A stretch of 64,000 nucleotides of DNA from Acanthosepion lycidas (GCA_963932145.1 CAWVQA010000044.1:1-64000), one strand, 5' to 3'; positions 37,557-52,290 are shown, counted from the stretch's first letter. The notes: a model not told the origin generated them from the letters alone. Program-made: numbers and translations.

Positions 37557-40046
37557 GTTTTGACAAAGTTATATTTAACATTTTATGTTTTACACAACTT
37601 TTAATTACATAGCGATTTACATGCAAAATCTAGCTTTTTTCACTACTTTTTCAACGCTAGTTTGTAAATATCAATAACTGTTTGAAAACATTAGAAAAAC
37701 AATGAAATTATTGAAAATCGATATGAAATCAATCAAAACTTATTGATTTTAACTAGTTTCAGAAGTTTTGACAAAGTTATATTTAAGATTTTATGTTTTA
37801 CACAACTTTTACTTACATAGCGATTTACATGCAAAATCTAGCTTTTTTCACTACTTTTTCAACGCTAGTTTGTAAATATCAATAACTGTTTGAAAACATT
37901 AGAAAAACAATGAAATTATTGAAAATCGATATGAAATCAATCAAAACTTATTGATTTTAACTAGTTTCAGTAGTTTTGACAAAGTTTTATTTAAGATTTT
38001 ATGTTTTACACAACTTTTAATTACATAGCGATTTACATGCAAAATCTAGCTTTTTTCACTACTTTTTCAACGCTAGATTGTAAATATCAATAACTGTTTG
38101 AAAACATTAGAAAAACCATGAAATTATTGAAAATCGATATGAAATCAATCAAAACTTATTGATTTTAACTAGTTTCAGAAGTTTTGACAAAGTTATATTT
38201 AAGATTTTATGTTTTACTCAACTTTTACTTACATAGCGATTTAGATGCAAAATCTAGCTGTTTTGATTACTTTTTAACGCTAGATTGTAAATATCAATAA
38301 CTGTTTGAAAACATTAGAAAAACAATGAAATTATTGAAAATCGATATGAAATCAATCAAAACTTATTGATTTTAACTAGTTTCAGAAGTTTTGACAAAGT
38401 TATATTTAAGATTTTATGTTTTACACAACTTTTAATTACATAGCGATTTACATGCAAAATCTAGCTTTTTTCACTACTTTTTCAACGCTAGATTGTAAAT
38501 ATCAATAATTGTTTGAAAACATTAGAAAAACCATGAAATTATTGAAAATCGATATGAAATCAATCAAAACTTATTGATTTTAACTAGTTTCAGAAGTTTT
38601 GACAAAGTTATATTTAAGATTTTATGTTTTACTCAACTTTTACTTACATAGCGATTTAGATGCAAAATCTAGCTGTTTTGATTACTTTTTAACGCTAGAT
38701 TGTAAATATCAATAACTGTGTGAAAACATTAGAAAAACAATGAAATTATTGAAAATCGATATGAAATCAATCAAAACTTATTGATTTTAACTAGTTTCAG
38801 TAGTTTTGACAAAGTTTTATTTAAGATTTTATGTTTTACACAACTTTTAATTACATAGCGATTTACATGCAAATGTAGCTGTTTTGATTACTTTTTAACG
38901 CTAGATTGTAAATATCAATAACTGTTTGAAAACATTAGAAAAACAATGAAATTATTGAAAATCGATATGAAATCAATCAAAACTTATTGATTTTAACTAG
39001 TTTCAGAAGTTTTGACAAAGTTATATTTAACATTTTATGTTTTACACAACTTTTAATTACATAGCGATTTACATGCAAAATCTAGCTTTTTTCACTACTT
39101 TTTCAACGCTAGTTTGTAAATATCAATAACTGTTTGAAAACATTAGAAAAACAATGAAATTATTGAAAATCGATATGAAATCAATCAAAGCTTATTGATT
39201 TTATCTAGTTTCAGAAGTTTTGACAAAGTTATATTTAAGATTTTATGTTTTACACAACTTTTAATTACATAGCGATTTACATGCAAAATCTAGCTTTTTT
39301 CACTACTTTTTCAACGCTAGTTTGTAAATATCAATAACTGTTTGAAAACATTAGAAAAACAATGAAATTATTGAAAATCGATATGAAATCAATCAAAACT
39401 TATTGATTTTAACGAGTTTCAGAAGTTTTGACAAAGTTTTATTTTAGATTTTATGTTTTACACAACTTTTACTTACATAGCGATTTACATGCAAAATCTA
39501 GCTGTTTTGACTACTTTTTAACGCTAGTTTGTAAATATCAATATCTGTTTGAAAACATTAGAAAAACAATGAAATTATTGAAAATCGATATGAAATCAAT
39601 CAAAACTTATTGATTTTAACTAGTTTCAGAAGTTTTGACAAAGTTATATTTAAGATTTTATGTTTTACTCAACTTTTACTTACATAGCGATTTAGATGCA
39701 AAATCTAGCTGTTTTGATTACTTTTTAACGTTAGATTGTAAATATCAATAACTGTTTGAAAACATTAGAAAAACAATGAAATTATTGAAAATCGATATGA
39801 AATCAATCAAAACTTATTGATTTTAACTAGTTTCAGAAGTTTTGACAAAGTTATATTTAACATTTTATGTTTTACACAACTTTTAATTACATAGCGATTT
39901 ACATGCAAAATCTAGCTTTTTTCACTACTTTTTCAACGCTAGTTTGTAAATATCAATAACTGTTTGAAAACATTAGAAAAACAATGAAATTATTGAAAAT
40001 CGATATGAAATCAATCAAAACTTATTGATTTTAACTAGTTTCAGAA
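37557..40046 (+). repeat. 2490-bp 12-mer higher-order repeat, copy 2
   Basis: Same unit order and same marks as 31543-34032. It is preceded by a D-like (37144) and a D (37351) and followed directly by an extra C-S pair. Its distance to copy 3 is 2697 bp, one C monomer more than its own length. Confidence 0.92.
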
Positions 40047-40461
40047 GTTTTGACAAAGTTATATTTAAGATTTTATGTTTTACTCAACTTTTACTTACAT
40101 AGCGATTTAGATGCAAAATCTAGCTGTTTTGATTACTTTTTAACGTTAGATTGTAAATATCAATAACTGTTTGAAAACATTAGAAAAACAATGAAATTAT
40201 TGAAAATCGATATGAAATCAATCAAAACTTATTGATTTTAACTAGTTTCAGAAGTTTTGACAAAGTTATATTTAACATTTTATGTTTTACACAACTTTTA
40301 ATTACATAGCGATTTACATGCAAAATCTAGCTTTTTTCACTACTTTTTCAACGCTAGTTTGTAAATATCAATAACTGTTTGAAAACATTAGAAAAACAAT
40401 GAAATTATTGAAAATCGATATGAAATCAATCAAAACTTATTGATTTTAACTAGTTTCAGAA
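39632..40461 (+). repeat. Tandem C-S dimer duplication (415 bp x 2)
   Basis: C (AACGTTAG) plus S (TTAACATTTT) at 39632-40046 is followed by the same pair at 40047-40461. Copies 1 and 3 of the 12-mer each have the pair once. This is the smallest clear duplication step in the window and creates the 13-monomer spacing between copies 2 and 3. Confidence 0.88.
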
Positions 40462-43400
40462 GTTTTGACAAAGTTATATTTAAGATTTTATGTTTTACAC
40501 AACTTTTACTTACATAGCGATTTACATGCAAAATCTAGCTTTTTTCACTACTTTTTCAACGCTAGTTTGTAAATATCAATAACTGTTTGAAAACATTAGA
40601 AAAACAATGAAATTATTGAAAATCGATATGAAATCAATCAAAACTTATTGATTTTAACTAGTTTCAGTAGTTTTGACAAAGTTTTATTTAAGATTTTATG
40701 TTTTACACAACTTTTAATTACATAGCGATTTACATGCAAAATCTAGCTTTTTTCACTACTTTTTCAACGCTAGATTGTAAATATCAATAACTGTTTGAAA
40801 ACATTAGAAAAACCATGAAATTATTGAAAATCGATATGAAATCAATCAAAACTTATTGATTTTAACTAGTTTCAGAAGTTTTGACAAAGTTATATTTAAG
40901 ATTTTATGTTTTACTCAACTTTTACTTACATAGCGATTTAGATGCAAAATCTAGCTGTTTTGATTACTTTTTAACGCTAGATTGTAAATATCAATAACTG
41001 TTTGAAAACATTAGAAAAACAATGAAATTATTGAAAATCGATATGAAATCAATCAAAACTTATTGATTTTAACTAGTTTCAGAAGTTTTGACAAAGTTAT
41101 ATTTAAGATTTTATGTTTTACACAACTTTTAATTACATAGCGATTTACATGCAAAATCTAGCTTTTTTCACTACTTTTTCAACGCTAGATTGTAAATATC
41201 AATAATTGTTTGAAAACATTAGAAAAACCATGAAATTATTGAAAATCGATATGAAATCAATCAAAACTTATTGATTTTAACTAGTTTCAGAAGTTTTGAC
41301 AAAGTTATATTTAAGATTTTATGTTTTACTCAACTTTTACTTACATAGCGATTTAGATGCAAAATCTAGCTGTTTTGATTACTTTTTAACGCTAGATTGT
41401 AAATATCAATAACTGTGTGAAAACATTAGAAAAACAATGAAATTATTGAAAATCGATATGAAATCAATCAAAACTTATTGATTTTAACTAGTTTCAGTAG
41501 TTTTGACAAAGTTTTATTTAAGATTTTATGTTTTACACAACTTTTAATTACATAGCGATTTACATGCAAATGTAGCTGTTTTGATTACTTTTTAACGCTA
41601 GATTGTAAATATCAATAACTGTTTGAAAACATTAGAAAAACAATGAAATTATTGAAAATCGATATGAAATCAATCAAAACTTATTGATTTTAACTAGTTT
41701 CAGAAGTTTTGACAAAGTTATATTTAACATTTTATGTTTTACACAACTTTTAATTACATAGCGATTTACATGCAAAATCTAGCTTTTTTCACTACTTTTT
41801 CAACGCTAGTTTGTAAATATCAATAACTGTTTGAAAACATTAGAAAAACAATGAAATTATTGAAAATCGATATGAAATCAATCAAAGCTTATTGATTTTA
41901 TCTAGTTTCAGAAGTTTTGACAAAGTTATATTTAAGATTTTATGTTTTACACAACTTTTAATTACATAGCGATTTACATGCAAAATCTAGCTTTTTTCAC
42001 TACTTTTTCAACGCTAGTTTGTAAATATCAATAACTGTTTGAAAACATTAGAAAAACAATGAAATTATTGAAAATCGATATGAAATCAATCAAAACTTAT
42101 TGATTTTAACGAGTTTCAGAAGTTTTGACAAAGTTTTATTTTAGATTTTATGTTTTACACAACTTTTACTTACATAGCGATTTACATGCAAAATCTAGCT
42201 GTTTTGACTACTTTTTAACGCTAGTTTGTAAATATCAATATCTGTTTGAAAACATTAGAAAAACAATGAAATTATTGAAAATCGATATGAAATCAATCAA
42301 AACTTATTGATTTTAACTAGTTTCAGAAGTTTTGACAAAGTTATATTTAAGATTTTATGTTTTACTCAACTTTTACTTACATAGCGATTTAGATGCAAAA
42401 TCTAGCTGTTTTGATTACTTTTTAACGTTAGATTGTAAATATCAATAACTGTTTGAAAACATTAGAAAAACAATGAAATTATTGAAAATCGATATGAAAT
42501 CAATCAAAACTTATTGATTTTAACTAGTTTCAGAAGTTTTGACAAAGTTATATTTAACATTTTATGTTTTACACAACTTTTAATTACATAGCGATTTACA
42601 TGCAAAATCTAGCTTTTTTCACTACTTTTTCAACGCTAGTTTGTAAATATCAATAACTGTTTGAAAACATTAGAAAAACAATGAAATTATTGAAAATCGA
42701 TATGAAATCAATCAAAACTTATTGATTTTAACTAGTTTCAGAAGTTTTGACAAAGTTATATTTAAGATTTTATGTTTTACACAACTTTTAATTACATAGC
42801 GATTTACATGCAAAATCTAGCTTTTTTCACTACTTTTTCAACGCTAGTTTGTAAATATCAATAACTGTTTGAAAAGATTAGAAAAACAATGAAATTATTG
42901 AAAATCGATATGAAATCAATCAAAACTTATTGATTTTAACTAGTTTCAGTAGTTTTGACAAAGTTTTATTTAAGATTTTATGTTTTACACAACTTTTAAT
43001 TACATAGCGATTTACATGCAAATGTAGCTGTTTTGATTACTTTTTAACGCTAGATTGTAAATATCAATAACTGTTTGAAAACATTAGAAAAACAATGAAA
43101 TTATTGAAAATCGATATGAAATCAATCAAAACTTATTGATTTTAACTAGTTTCAGAAGTTTTGACAAAGTTATATTTAAGATTTTATGTTTTACACAACT
43201 TTTAATTACATAGCGATTTACATGCAAAATCTAGCTTTTTTCACTACTTTTTCAACGCTAGTTTGTAAATATCAATAACTGTTTGAAAACATTAGAAAAA
43301 CAATGAAATTATTGAAAATCGATATGAAATCAATCAAAGCTTATTGATTTTATCTAGTTTCAGAAGTTTTGACAAAGTTATATTTAAGATTTTATGTTTT

Positions 43401-45854
43401 ACCCAACTTTTAATTACATAGCGATTTACATGCAAAATCTAGCTTTTTTCACTACTTTTTCAACGCTAGTTTGTAAATATCAATAACTGTTTGAAAACAT
43501 TAGAAAAACAATGAAATTATTGAAAATCGATATGAAATCAATCAAAACTTATTGATTTTAACGAGTTTCAGAAGTTTTGACAAAGTTTTATTTTAGATTT
43601 TATGTTTTACACAACTTTTACTTACATAGCGATTTACATGCAAAATCTAGCTGTTTTGACTACTTTTTAACGCTAGTTTGTAAATATCAATATCTGTTTG
43701 AAAACATTAGAAAAACAATGAAATTATTGAAAATCGATATGAAATCAATCAAAACTTATTGATTTTAACTAGTTTCAGAAGTTTTGACAAAGTTATATTT
43801 AAGATTTTATGTTTTACACAACTTTTAATTACCTAGCGATTTACATGCAAAATCTAGCTTTTTTCACTACTTTTTCAACGCTAGTTTGTAAATATCAATA
43901 ACTGTTTGAAAACATTAGAAAAACAACGAAATTATTGAAAATCGATATGAAATCAATCAAAACTTATTGATTTTAACTAGTTTCAGTAGTTTTGACAAAG
44001 TTTTATTTAAGATTTTATGTTTTACACAACTTTTAATTACATAGCGATTTACATGCAAATGTAGCTGTTTTGATTACTTTTTAACGCTAGATTGTAAATA
44101 TCAATAACTGTTTGAAAACATTAGAAAAACAATGAAATTATTGAAAATCGATATGAAATCAATCAAAACTTATTGATTTTAACTAGTTTCAGAAGTTTTG
44201 ACAAAGTTATATTTAAGATTTTATGTTTTACACAACTTTTAATTACATAGCGATTTACATGCAAAATCTAGCTTTTTTCACTACTTTTTCAACGCTAGTT
44301 TGTAAATATCAATAACTGTTTGAAAACATTAGAAAAACAATGAAATTATTGAAAATCGATATGAAATCAATCAAAGCTTATTGATTTTATCTAGTTTCAG
44401 AAGTTTTGACAAAGTTATATTTAAGATTTTATGTTTTACACAACTTTTAATTACATAGCGATTTACATGCAAAATCTAGCTGTTTTGACAACTTTTTAAC
44501 GCTAGTTTGTAAATATTAATATCTGTTTGAAAACATTACAAAAACAATGAAATTATTGAAAATCGATATGAAATCAATCAAAACTTATTGATTTTAACTA
44601 GTTTCAGAAGTTTTGACAAAGTTTTATTTAAGATTTTATGTTTTACACAACTTTTAATTACATAGCGATTTACATGCAAAATCTAGCTTTTTTCACTACT
44701 TTTTCAACGCTAGTTTGTAAATATCAATAACTGTTTGAAAACATTAGAAAAACAATGAAATTATTGAAAATCGATATGAAATCAATCAAAACTTATTGAT
44801 TTTAACTAGTTTCAGAAGTTTTGACAAAGTTATATTTAAGATTTTATGTTTTACACAACTTTTACTTACATAGCGATTTACATGCAAAATCTAGCTTTTT
44901 TCACTACTTTTTCAACGCTAGTTTGTAAATATCAATAACTGTTTGAAAACATTAGAAAAACAATGAAATTATTGAAAATCGATATGAAATCAATCAAAAC
45001 TTATTGATTTTAACTAGTTTCAGTAGTTTTGACAAAGTTTTATTTAAGATTTTATGTTTTACACAACTTTTAATTACATAGCGATTTACATGCAAATGTA
45101 GCTGTTTTGATTACTTTTTAACGCTAGATTGTAAATATCAATAACTGTTTGAAAACATTAGAAAAACAATGAAATTATTGAAAATCGATATGAAATCAAT
45201 CAAAACTTATTGATTTTAACTAGTTTCAGAAGTTTTGACAAAGTTATATTTAAGATTTTATGTTTTACACAACTTTTAATTACATAGTGATTTACATGCA
45301 AAATCTAGCTTTTTTCACTACTTTTTCAACGCTAGTTTGTAAATATCAATAACTGTTTGAAAACATTAGAAAAACAATGAAATTATTGAAAATCGATATG
45401 AAATCAATCAAAGCTTATTGATTTTATCTAGTTTCAGAAGTTTGGGCAAAGTTATATTTAAGATTTTATGTTTTACACAACTTTTAATTATATAGCGATT
45501 TACATGCAAAATCTAGCTTTTTTCACTACTTTTTCAACGCTAGTTTGTAAATATCAATAACTGTTTGAAAACATTAGAAAAACAATGAAATTATTGAAAA
45601 TCGATATGAAATCAATCAAAACTTATTGATTTTAACGAGTTTCAGAAGTTTTGACAAAGTTTTATTTTAGATTTTATGTTTTACACAACTTTTACTTACA
45701 TAGCGATTTACATGCAAAATCTAGCTGTTTTGACTACTTTTTAACGCTAGTTTGTAAATATCAATATCTGTTTGAAAACATTAGAAAAACAATGAAATTA
45801 TTGAAAATCGATATGAAATCAATCAAAACTTATTGATTTTAACTAGTTTCAGAA
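40254..45854 (+). repeat. 5.6-kb duplication, right copy (offset 8711 bp from 31543-37143)
   Basis: All 27 monomers from S (TTAACATTTT) at 40254 through B at 45648 match those from 31543 through 36937 at a constant offset of 8711 bp. Shared rare marks include GAAAAGATTAG, ACCCAAC, TTACCTAGCG, CAACGAAATT, CATAGTGATT, GTTTGGGCAAAG and ATTATATAGCG. The first 12 units are the 12-mer. Outside these limits the orders differ (D on the left of the left copy against C on the right copy; D' after the left copy, G after the right). Confidence 0.92.
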
Positions 45855-47930
45855 GTTTTGACAAAGTTATATTTAAGATTTTATGTTTTACACAACTTTT
45901 AATTACATAGCGATTTACATGCAAAATCTAGCTTTTTTCACTACTTTTTCAACGCTAGATTGTAAATATCAATAACTGTTTGAAAACATTAGAAAAACCA
46001 TGAAATTATTGAAAATCGATATGAAATCAATCAAAACTTATTGATTTTAACTAGTTTCAGAAGTTTTGACAAAGTTTTATTTAAGATTTTATGTTTTACA
46101 CAACTTTTAATTACATAGCGATTTACATGCAAAATCTAGCTTTTTTCACTACTTTTTCAACGCTAGTTTGTAAATATCAATAACTGTTTGAAAACATTAG
46201 AAAAACAATGAAATTATTGAAAATCGATATGAAATCAATCAAAGCTTATTGATTTTATCTAGTTTCAGAAGTTTTGACAAAGTTATATTTAAGATTTTAT
46301 GTTTTACACAACTTTTAATTACATAGCGATTTACATGCAAAATCTAGCTGTTTTGAGAACTTTTTAACGCTAGTTTGTAAATATTAATATCTGTTTGAAA
46401 ACATTACAAAAACAATGAAATTATTGAAAATCGATATGAAATCAATCAAAACTTATTGATTTTAACTAGTTTCAGAAGTTTTGACAAAGTTTTATTTAAG
46501 ATTTTATGTTTTACACAACTTTTAATTACATAGCGATTTACATGCAAAATCTAGCTTTTTTCACTACTTTTTCAACGCTAGTTTGTAAATATCAATAACT
46601 GTTTGAAAACATTAGAAAAACAATGAAATTATTGAAAATCGATATGAAATCAATCAAAACTTATTGATTTTAACTAGTTTCAGAAGTTTTGACAAAGTTA
46701 TATTTAAGATTTTATGTTTTACACAACTTTTACTTACATAGCGATTTACATGCAAAATCTAGCTTTTTTCACTACTTTTTCAACGCTAGTTTGTAAATAT
46801 CAATAACTGTTTGAAAACATTAGAAAAACAATGAAATTATTGAAAATCGATATGAAATCAATCAAAACTTATTGATTTTAACTAGTTTCAGTAGTTTTGA
46901 CAAAGTTTTATTTAAGATTTTATGTTTTACACAACTTTTAATTACATAGCGATTTACATGCAAATGTAGCTGTTTTGATTACTTTTTAACGCTAGATTGT
47001 AAATATCAATAACTGTTTGAAAACATTAGAAAAACAATGAAATTATTGAAAATCGATATGAAATCAATCAAAACTTATTGATTTTAACTAGTTTCAGAAG
47101 TTTTGACAAAGTTATATTTAAGATTTTATGTTTTACACAACTTTTAATTACATAGTGATTTACATGCAAAATCTAGCTTTTTTCACTACTTTTTCAACGC
47201 TAGTTTGTAAATATCAATAACTGTTTGAAAACATTAGAAAAACAATGAAATTATTGAAAATCGATATGAAATCAATCAAAGCTTATTGATTTTATCTAGT
47301 TTCAGAAGTTTGGACAAAGTTATATTTAAGATTTTATGTTTTACACAACTTTTAATTATATAGCGATTTACATGCAAAATCTAGCTTTTTTCACTACTTT
47401 TTCAACGCTAGTTTGTAAATATCAATAACTGTTTGAAAACATTAGAAAAACAATGAAATTATTGAAAATCGATATGAAATCAATCAAAACTTATTGATTT
47501 TAACGAGTTTCAGAAGTTTTGACAAAGTTTTATTTTAGATTTTATGTTTTACACAACTTTTACTTACATAGCGATTTACATGCAAAATCTAGCTGTTTTG
47601 ACTACTTTTTAACGCTAGTTTGTAAATATCAATATCTGTTTGAAAACATTAGAAAAACAATGAAATTATTGAAAATCGATATGAAATCAATCAAAACTTA
47701 TTGATTTTAACTAGTTTCAGAAGTTTTGACAAAGTTATATTTAAGATTTTATGTTTTACACAACTTTTAATTACATAGCGATTTACATGCAAAATCTAGC
47801 TTTTTTCACTACTTTTTCAACGCTAGATTGTAAATATCAATAACTGTTTGAAAACATTAGAAAAACCATGAAATTATTGAAAATCGATATGAAATCAATC
47901 AAAACTTATTGATTTTAACTAGTTTCAGAA
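44403..47930 (+). repeat. 1660-bp 8-mer, two copies around one hybrid monomer
   Basis: Copies 44403-46062 and 46271-47930 both run E, S, S, D, H (CATAGTGATT), S (ATTATATAGCG), B, G, at an offset of 1868 bp. The S unit reads TTTGGGCAAAG in the first copy, as at 36730, but TTTGGACAAAG in the second. E in the second copy reads TTGAGAAC. The 208-bp unit between the copies (46063-46270) is a hybrid. Confidence 0.9.
46063..46270 (+). repeat. Hybrid monomer: TTTTAT-type S joined to H 3' part
   Basis: It starts GTTTTATTTAAG as the S form that follows E, but ends CAAAGCTTATTG with TTTATCTAG as H. It sits exactly between the two 8-mer copies and is probably the junction of the unequal exchange that duplicated them. 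Confidence 0.8.
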
Positions 47931-50835
47931 GTTTTGACAAAGTTATATTTAAGATTTTATGTTTTACTCAACTTTTACTTACATAGCGATTTAGATGCAA
48001 AATCTAGCTGTTTTGATTACTTTTTAACGCTAGATTGTAAATATCAATAACTGTTTGAAAACATTAGAAAAACAATGAAATTATTGAAAATCGATATGAA
48101 ATCAATCAAAACTTATTGATTTTAACTAGTTTCAGAAGTTTTGACAAAGTTATATTTAAGATTTTATGTTTTACACAACTTTTAATTACATAGCGATTTA
48201 CATGCAAAATCTAGCTTTTTTCACTACTTTTTCAACGCTAGTTTGTAAATATCAATAACTGTTTGAAAACATTAGAAAAACAATGAAATTATTGAAAATC
48301 GATATGAAATCAATCAAAGCTTATTGATTTAACTAGTTTCAGAAGTTTTGACAAAGTTATATTTAAGATTTTATGTTTTACACAACTTTTAATTACATAG
48401 CGATTTACATGCAAAATCTAGCTGTTTTGACAACTTTTTAACGCTAGTTTGTAAATATTAATATCTGTTTGAAAACATTACAAAAACAATGAAATTATTG
48501 AAAATCCATATGAAATCAATCAAAACTTATTGATTTTAACTAGTTTCAGAAGTTTTGACAAAGTTTTATTTTAGATTTTATGTTTTACACAACTTTTACT
48601 TACATAGCGATTTACATGCAAAATCTAGCTGTTTTTACTACTTTTTAACGCTAGTTTGTAAATATCAATATCTGTTTGAAAACATTAGAAAAACAATGAA
48701 ATTATTGAAAATCGATATGAAATCAATCAAAACTTATTGATGTTAACTAGTTTCAGAAGTTTTGACAAAGTTATATTTAAGATTTTATGTTTTACACAAC
48801 TTTTACTTACATAGCGATTTACATGCAAAATCTAGCTTTTTTCACTACTTTTTTAACGCTAGTTTGTAAATATCAATAACTGTTTGAAAACATTAGAAAA
48901 ACAATGAAATTATTGAAAATCGATATGAAATCAATCAAAACTTATTGATTTTAACTAGTTTCAGTAGTTTTGACAAAGTTTTATTTAAGATTTTATGTTT
49001 TACACAACTTTTAATTACATAGCGATTTACATGCAAAATCTAGCTTTTTTCACTACTTTTTCAACGCTAGATTGTAAATATCAATAACTGTTTGAAAACA
49101 TTAGAAAAACCAATAAATTATTGAAAATCGATATGAAATCAATCAAAACTTATTGATTTTAACTAGTTTCAGAAGTTTTGACAAAGTTATATTTAAGATT
49201 TTATGTTTTACTCAACTTTTACTTACATAGCGATTTAGATGCAAAATCTAGCTGTTTTGATTACTTTTTAACGCTAGATTGTAAATATCAATAACTGTTT
49301 GAAAACATTAGAAAAACAATGAAATTATTGAAAATCGATATGAAATCAATCAAAACTTATTGATTTTAACTAGTTTCAGAAGTTTTGACAAAGTTATATT
49401 TAAGATTTTATGTTTTACACAACTTTTAATTACATAGCGATTTACATGCAAAATCTAGCTTTTTTCACTACTTTTTCAACGCTAGATTGTAAATATCAAT
49501 AACTGTTTGAAAACATTAGAAAAACCATGAAATTATTGAAAATCGATATGAAATCAATCAAAACTTATTGATTTTAACTAGTTTCAGAAGTTTTGACAAA
49601 GTTATATTTAAGATTTTATGTTTTACTCAACTTTTACTTACATAGCGATTTAGATGCAAAATCTAGCTGTTTTGATTACTTTTTAACGCTAGATTGTAAA
49701 TATCAATAACTCTTTGAAAACATTAGAAAAACAATGAAATTATTGAAAATCGATATGAAATCAATCAAAACTTATTGATTTTAACTAGTTTCAGAAGTTT
49801 TGACAAAGTTATATTTAAGATTTTATGTTTTACACAACTTTTAATTACATAGCGATTTACATGAAAAATCTAGCTTTTTTCACTACTTTTTCAACGCTAG
49901 TTTGTAAATATCAATAACTGTTTGAAAACATTACAAAAACAATGAAATTATTGAAAATCCATATGAAATCAATCAAAACTTATTGATTTTAACTAGTTTC
50001 AGAAGTTTTGACAAAGTTTTATTTAAGATTTTATGTTTTACACAACTTTTAATTACATAGCGATTTACATGCAAAATCTAGCTTTTTTCACTACTTTTTC
50101 AACGCTAGTTTGTAAATATCAATAACTCTTTGAAAACATTAGAAAAACAATGAAATTATTGAAAATCGATATGAAATCAATCAAAACTTATTGATTTTAA
50201 CTAGTTTCAGTAGTTTTGACAAAGTTTTATTTAAGATTTTATGTTTTACACAACTTTTAATTACATAGCTATTTACATGCAAAATCTAGCTTTTTTCACT
50301 ACTTTTTCAACGCTAGTTTGTAAATATCAATAACTGTTTGAAAACATTAGAAAAACAATGAAATTATTGAAAATCGATATGAAATCAATCAAAACTTATT
50401 GATTTTAACGAGTTTCAGAAGTTTTGACAAAGTTTTATTTTAGATTTTATGTTTTACACAACTTTTACTTACATAGCGATTTACATGCAAAATCTAGCTG
50501 TTTTGACTACTTTTTAACGCTAGTTTGTAAATATCAATATCTGTTTGAAATCATTAGAAAAACAATGAAATTATTGAAAATCGATATGAAATCAATCAAA
50601 ACTTATTGATTTTAACTAGTTTCAGAAGTTTTGACAAAGTTATATTTAAGATTTTATGTTTTACACAACTTTTACTTACATAGCGATTTACATGCAAAAT
50701 CTAGCTTTTTTCACTACTTTTTTAACGCTAGTTTGTAAATATCAATAACTGTTTGAAAACATTAGAAAAACAATGAAATTATTGAAAATCGATATGAAAT
50801 CAATCAAAACTTATTGATTTTAACTAGTTTCAGTA
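47723..50835 (+). repeat. 3.1-kb segment, copy 2
   Basis: This is the counterpart of 18265-21377, matched unit for unit. To the left it abuts a B monomer (47516) instead of the C unit at 18058, so the left junction is near 47723. To the right, copy 2 continues into a local seven-monomer duplication before rejoining the order seen at 21378 (G, C, B with ATATTTTAG) at 52291-52911. Confidence 0.92.
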
Positions 50836-52290
50836 GTTTTGACAAAGTTTTATTTAAGATTTTATGTTTTACACAACTTTTAATTACATAGCGATTTACA
50901 TGCAAAATCTAGCTTTTTTCACTACTTTTTTAACGCTAGTTTGTAAATATCAATAACTGTTTGAAAACATTAGAAAAACAATGAAATTATTGAAAATCGA
51001 TATGAAATCAATCAAAACTTATTGATTTTAACTAGTTTCAGTAGTTTTGACAAAGTTTTATTTAAGATTTTATGTTTTACACAACTTTTAATTACATAGC
51101 GATTTACATGCAAAATCTAGCTTTTTTCACTACTTTTTCAACGCTAGATTGTAAATATCAATAACTGTTTGAAAACATTAGAAAAACAATGAAATTATTG
51201 AAAATCGATATGAAATCAATCAAAACTTATTGATTTTAACTAGTTTCAGAAGTTTTGACAAAGTTATATTTAAGATTTTATGTTTTACACAACTTTTAAT
51301 TACATAGCGATTTACATGAAAAATCTAGCTTTTTTCACTACTTTTTCAACGCTAGTTTGTAAATATCAATAACTGTTTGAAAACATTACAAAAACAATGA
51401 AATTATTGAAAATCCATATGAAATCAATCAAAACTTATTGATTTTAACTAGTTTCAGAAGTTTTGACAAAGTTTTATTTAAGATTTTATGTTTTACACAA
51501 CTTTTAATTACATAGCGATTTACATGCAAAATCTAGCTTTTTTCACTACTTTTTCAACGCTAGTTTGTAAATATCAATAACTCTTTGAAAACATTAGAAA
51601 AACAATGAAATTATTGAAAATCGATATGAAATCAATCAAAACTTATTGATTTTAACTAGTTTCAGTAGTTTTGACAAAGTTTTATTTAAGATTTTATGTT
51701 TTACACAACTTTTAATTACATAGCGATTTACATGCAAAATCTAGCTTTTTTCACTACTTTTTCAACGCTAGTTTGTAAATATCAATAACTGTTTGAAAAC
51801 ATTAGAAAAACAATGAAATTATTGAAAATCGATATGAAATCAATCAAAACTTATTGATTTTAACGAGTTTCAGAAGTTTTGACAAAGTTTTATTTTAGAT
51901 TTTATGTTTTACACAACTTTTACTTACATAGCGATTTACATGCAAAATCAAGCTGTTTTGACTACTTTTTAACGCTAGTTTGTAAATATCAATATCTGTT
52001 TGAAATCATTAGAAAAACAATGAAATTATTGAAAATCGATATGAAATCAATCAAAACTTATTGATTTTAACTAGTTTCAGAAGTTTTGACAAAGTTATAT
52101 TTAAGATTTTATGTTTTACACAACTTTTACTTACATAGCGATTTACATGCAAAATCTAGCTTTTTTCACTACTTTTTTAACGCTAGTTTGTAAATATCAA
52201 TAACTGTTTGAAAACATTAGAAAAACAATGAAATTATTGAAAATCGATATGAAATCAATCAAAACTTATTGATTTTAACTAGTTTCAGTA
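49797..52290 (+). repeat. Local repeat of five monomers, period 1455 bp
   Basis: The block S/E hybrid, S (AACTCTTTG), S, B (AAATCATTAG), S (TTTTTTAACG) occurs at 49797-50835 and again at 51252-52290. The two S-type units between (50836-51251) are a second TTTTTTAACG S and a unit with GCTAGATTG but AAACAATG, a mix of G and S. The copy near 20.3 kb has the block only once, so this duplication is younger than the 29-kb one. The second copy has AAATCAAGC near 51949. Confidence 0.88.
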
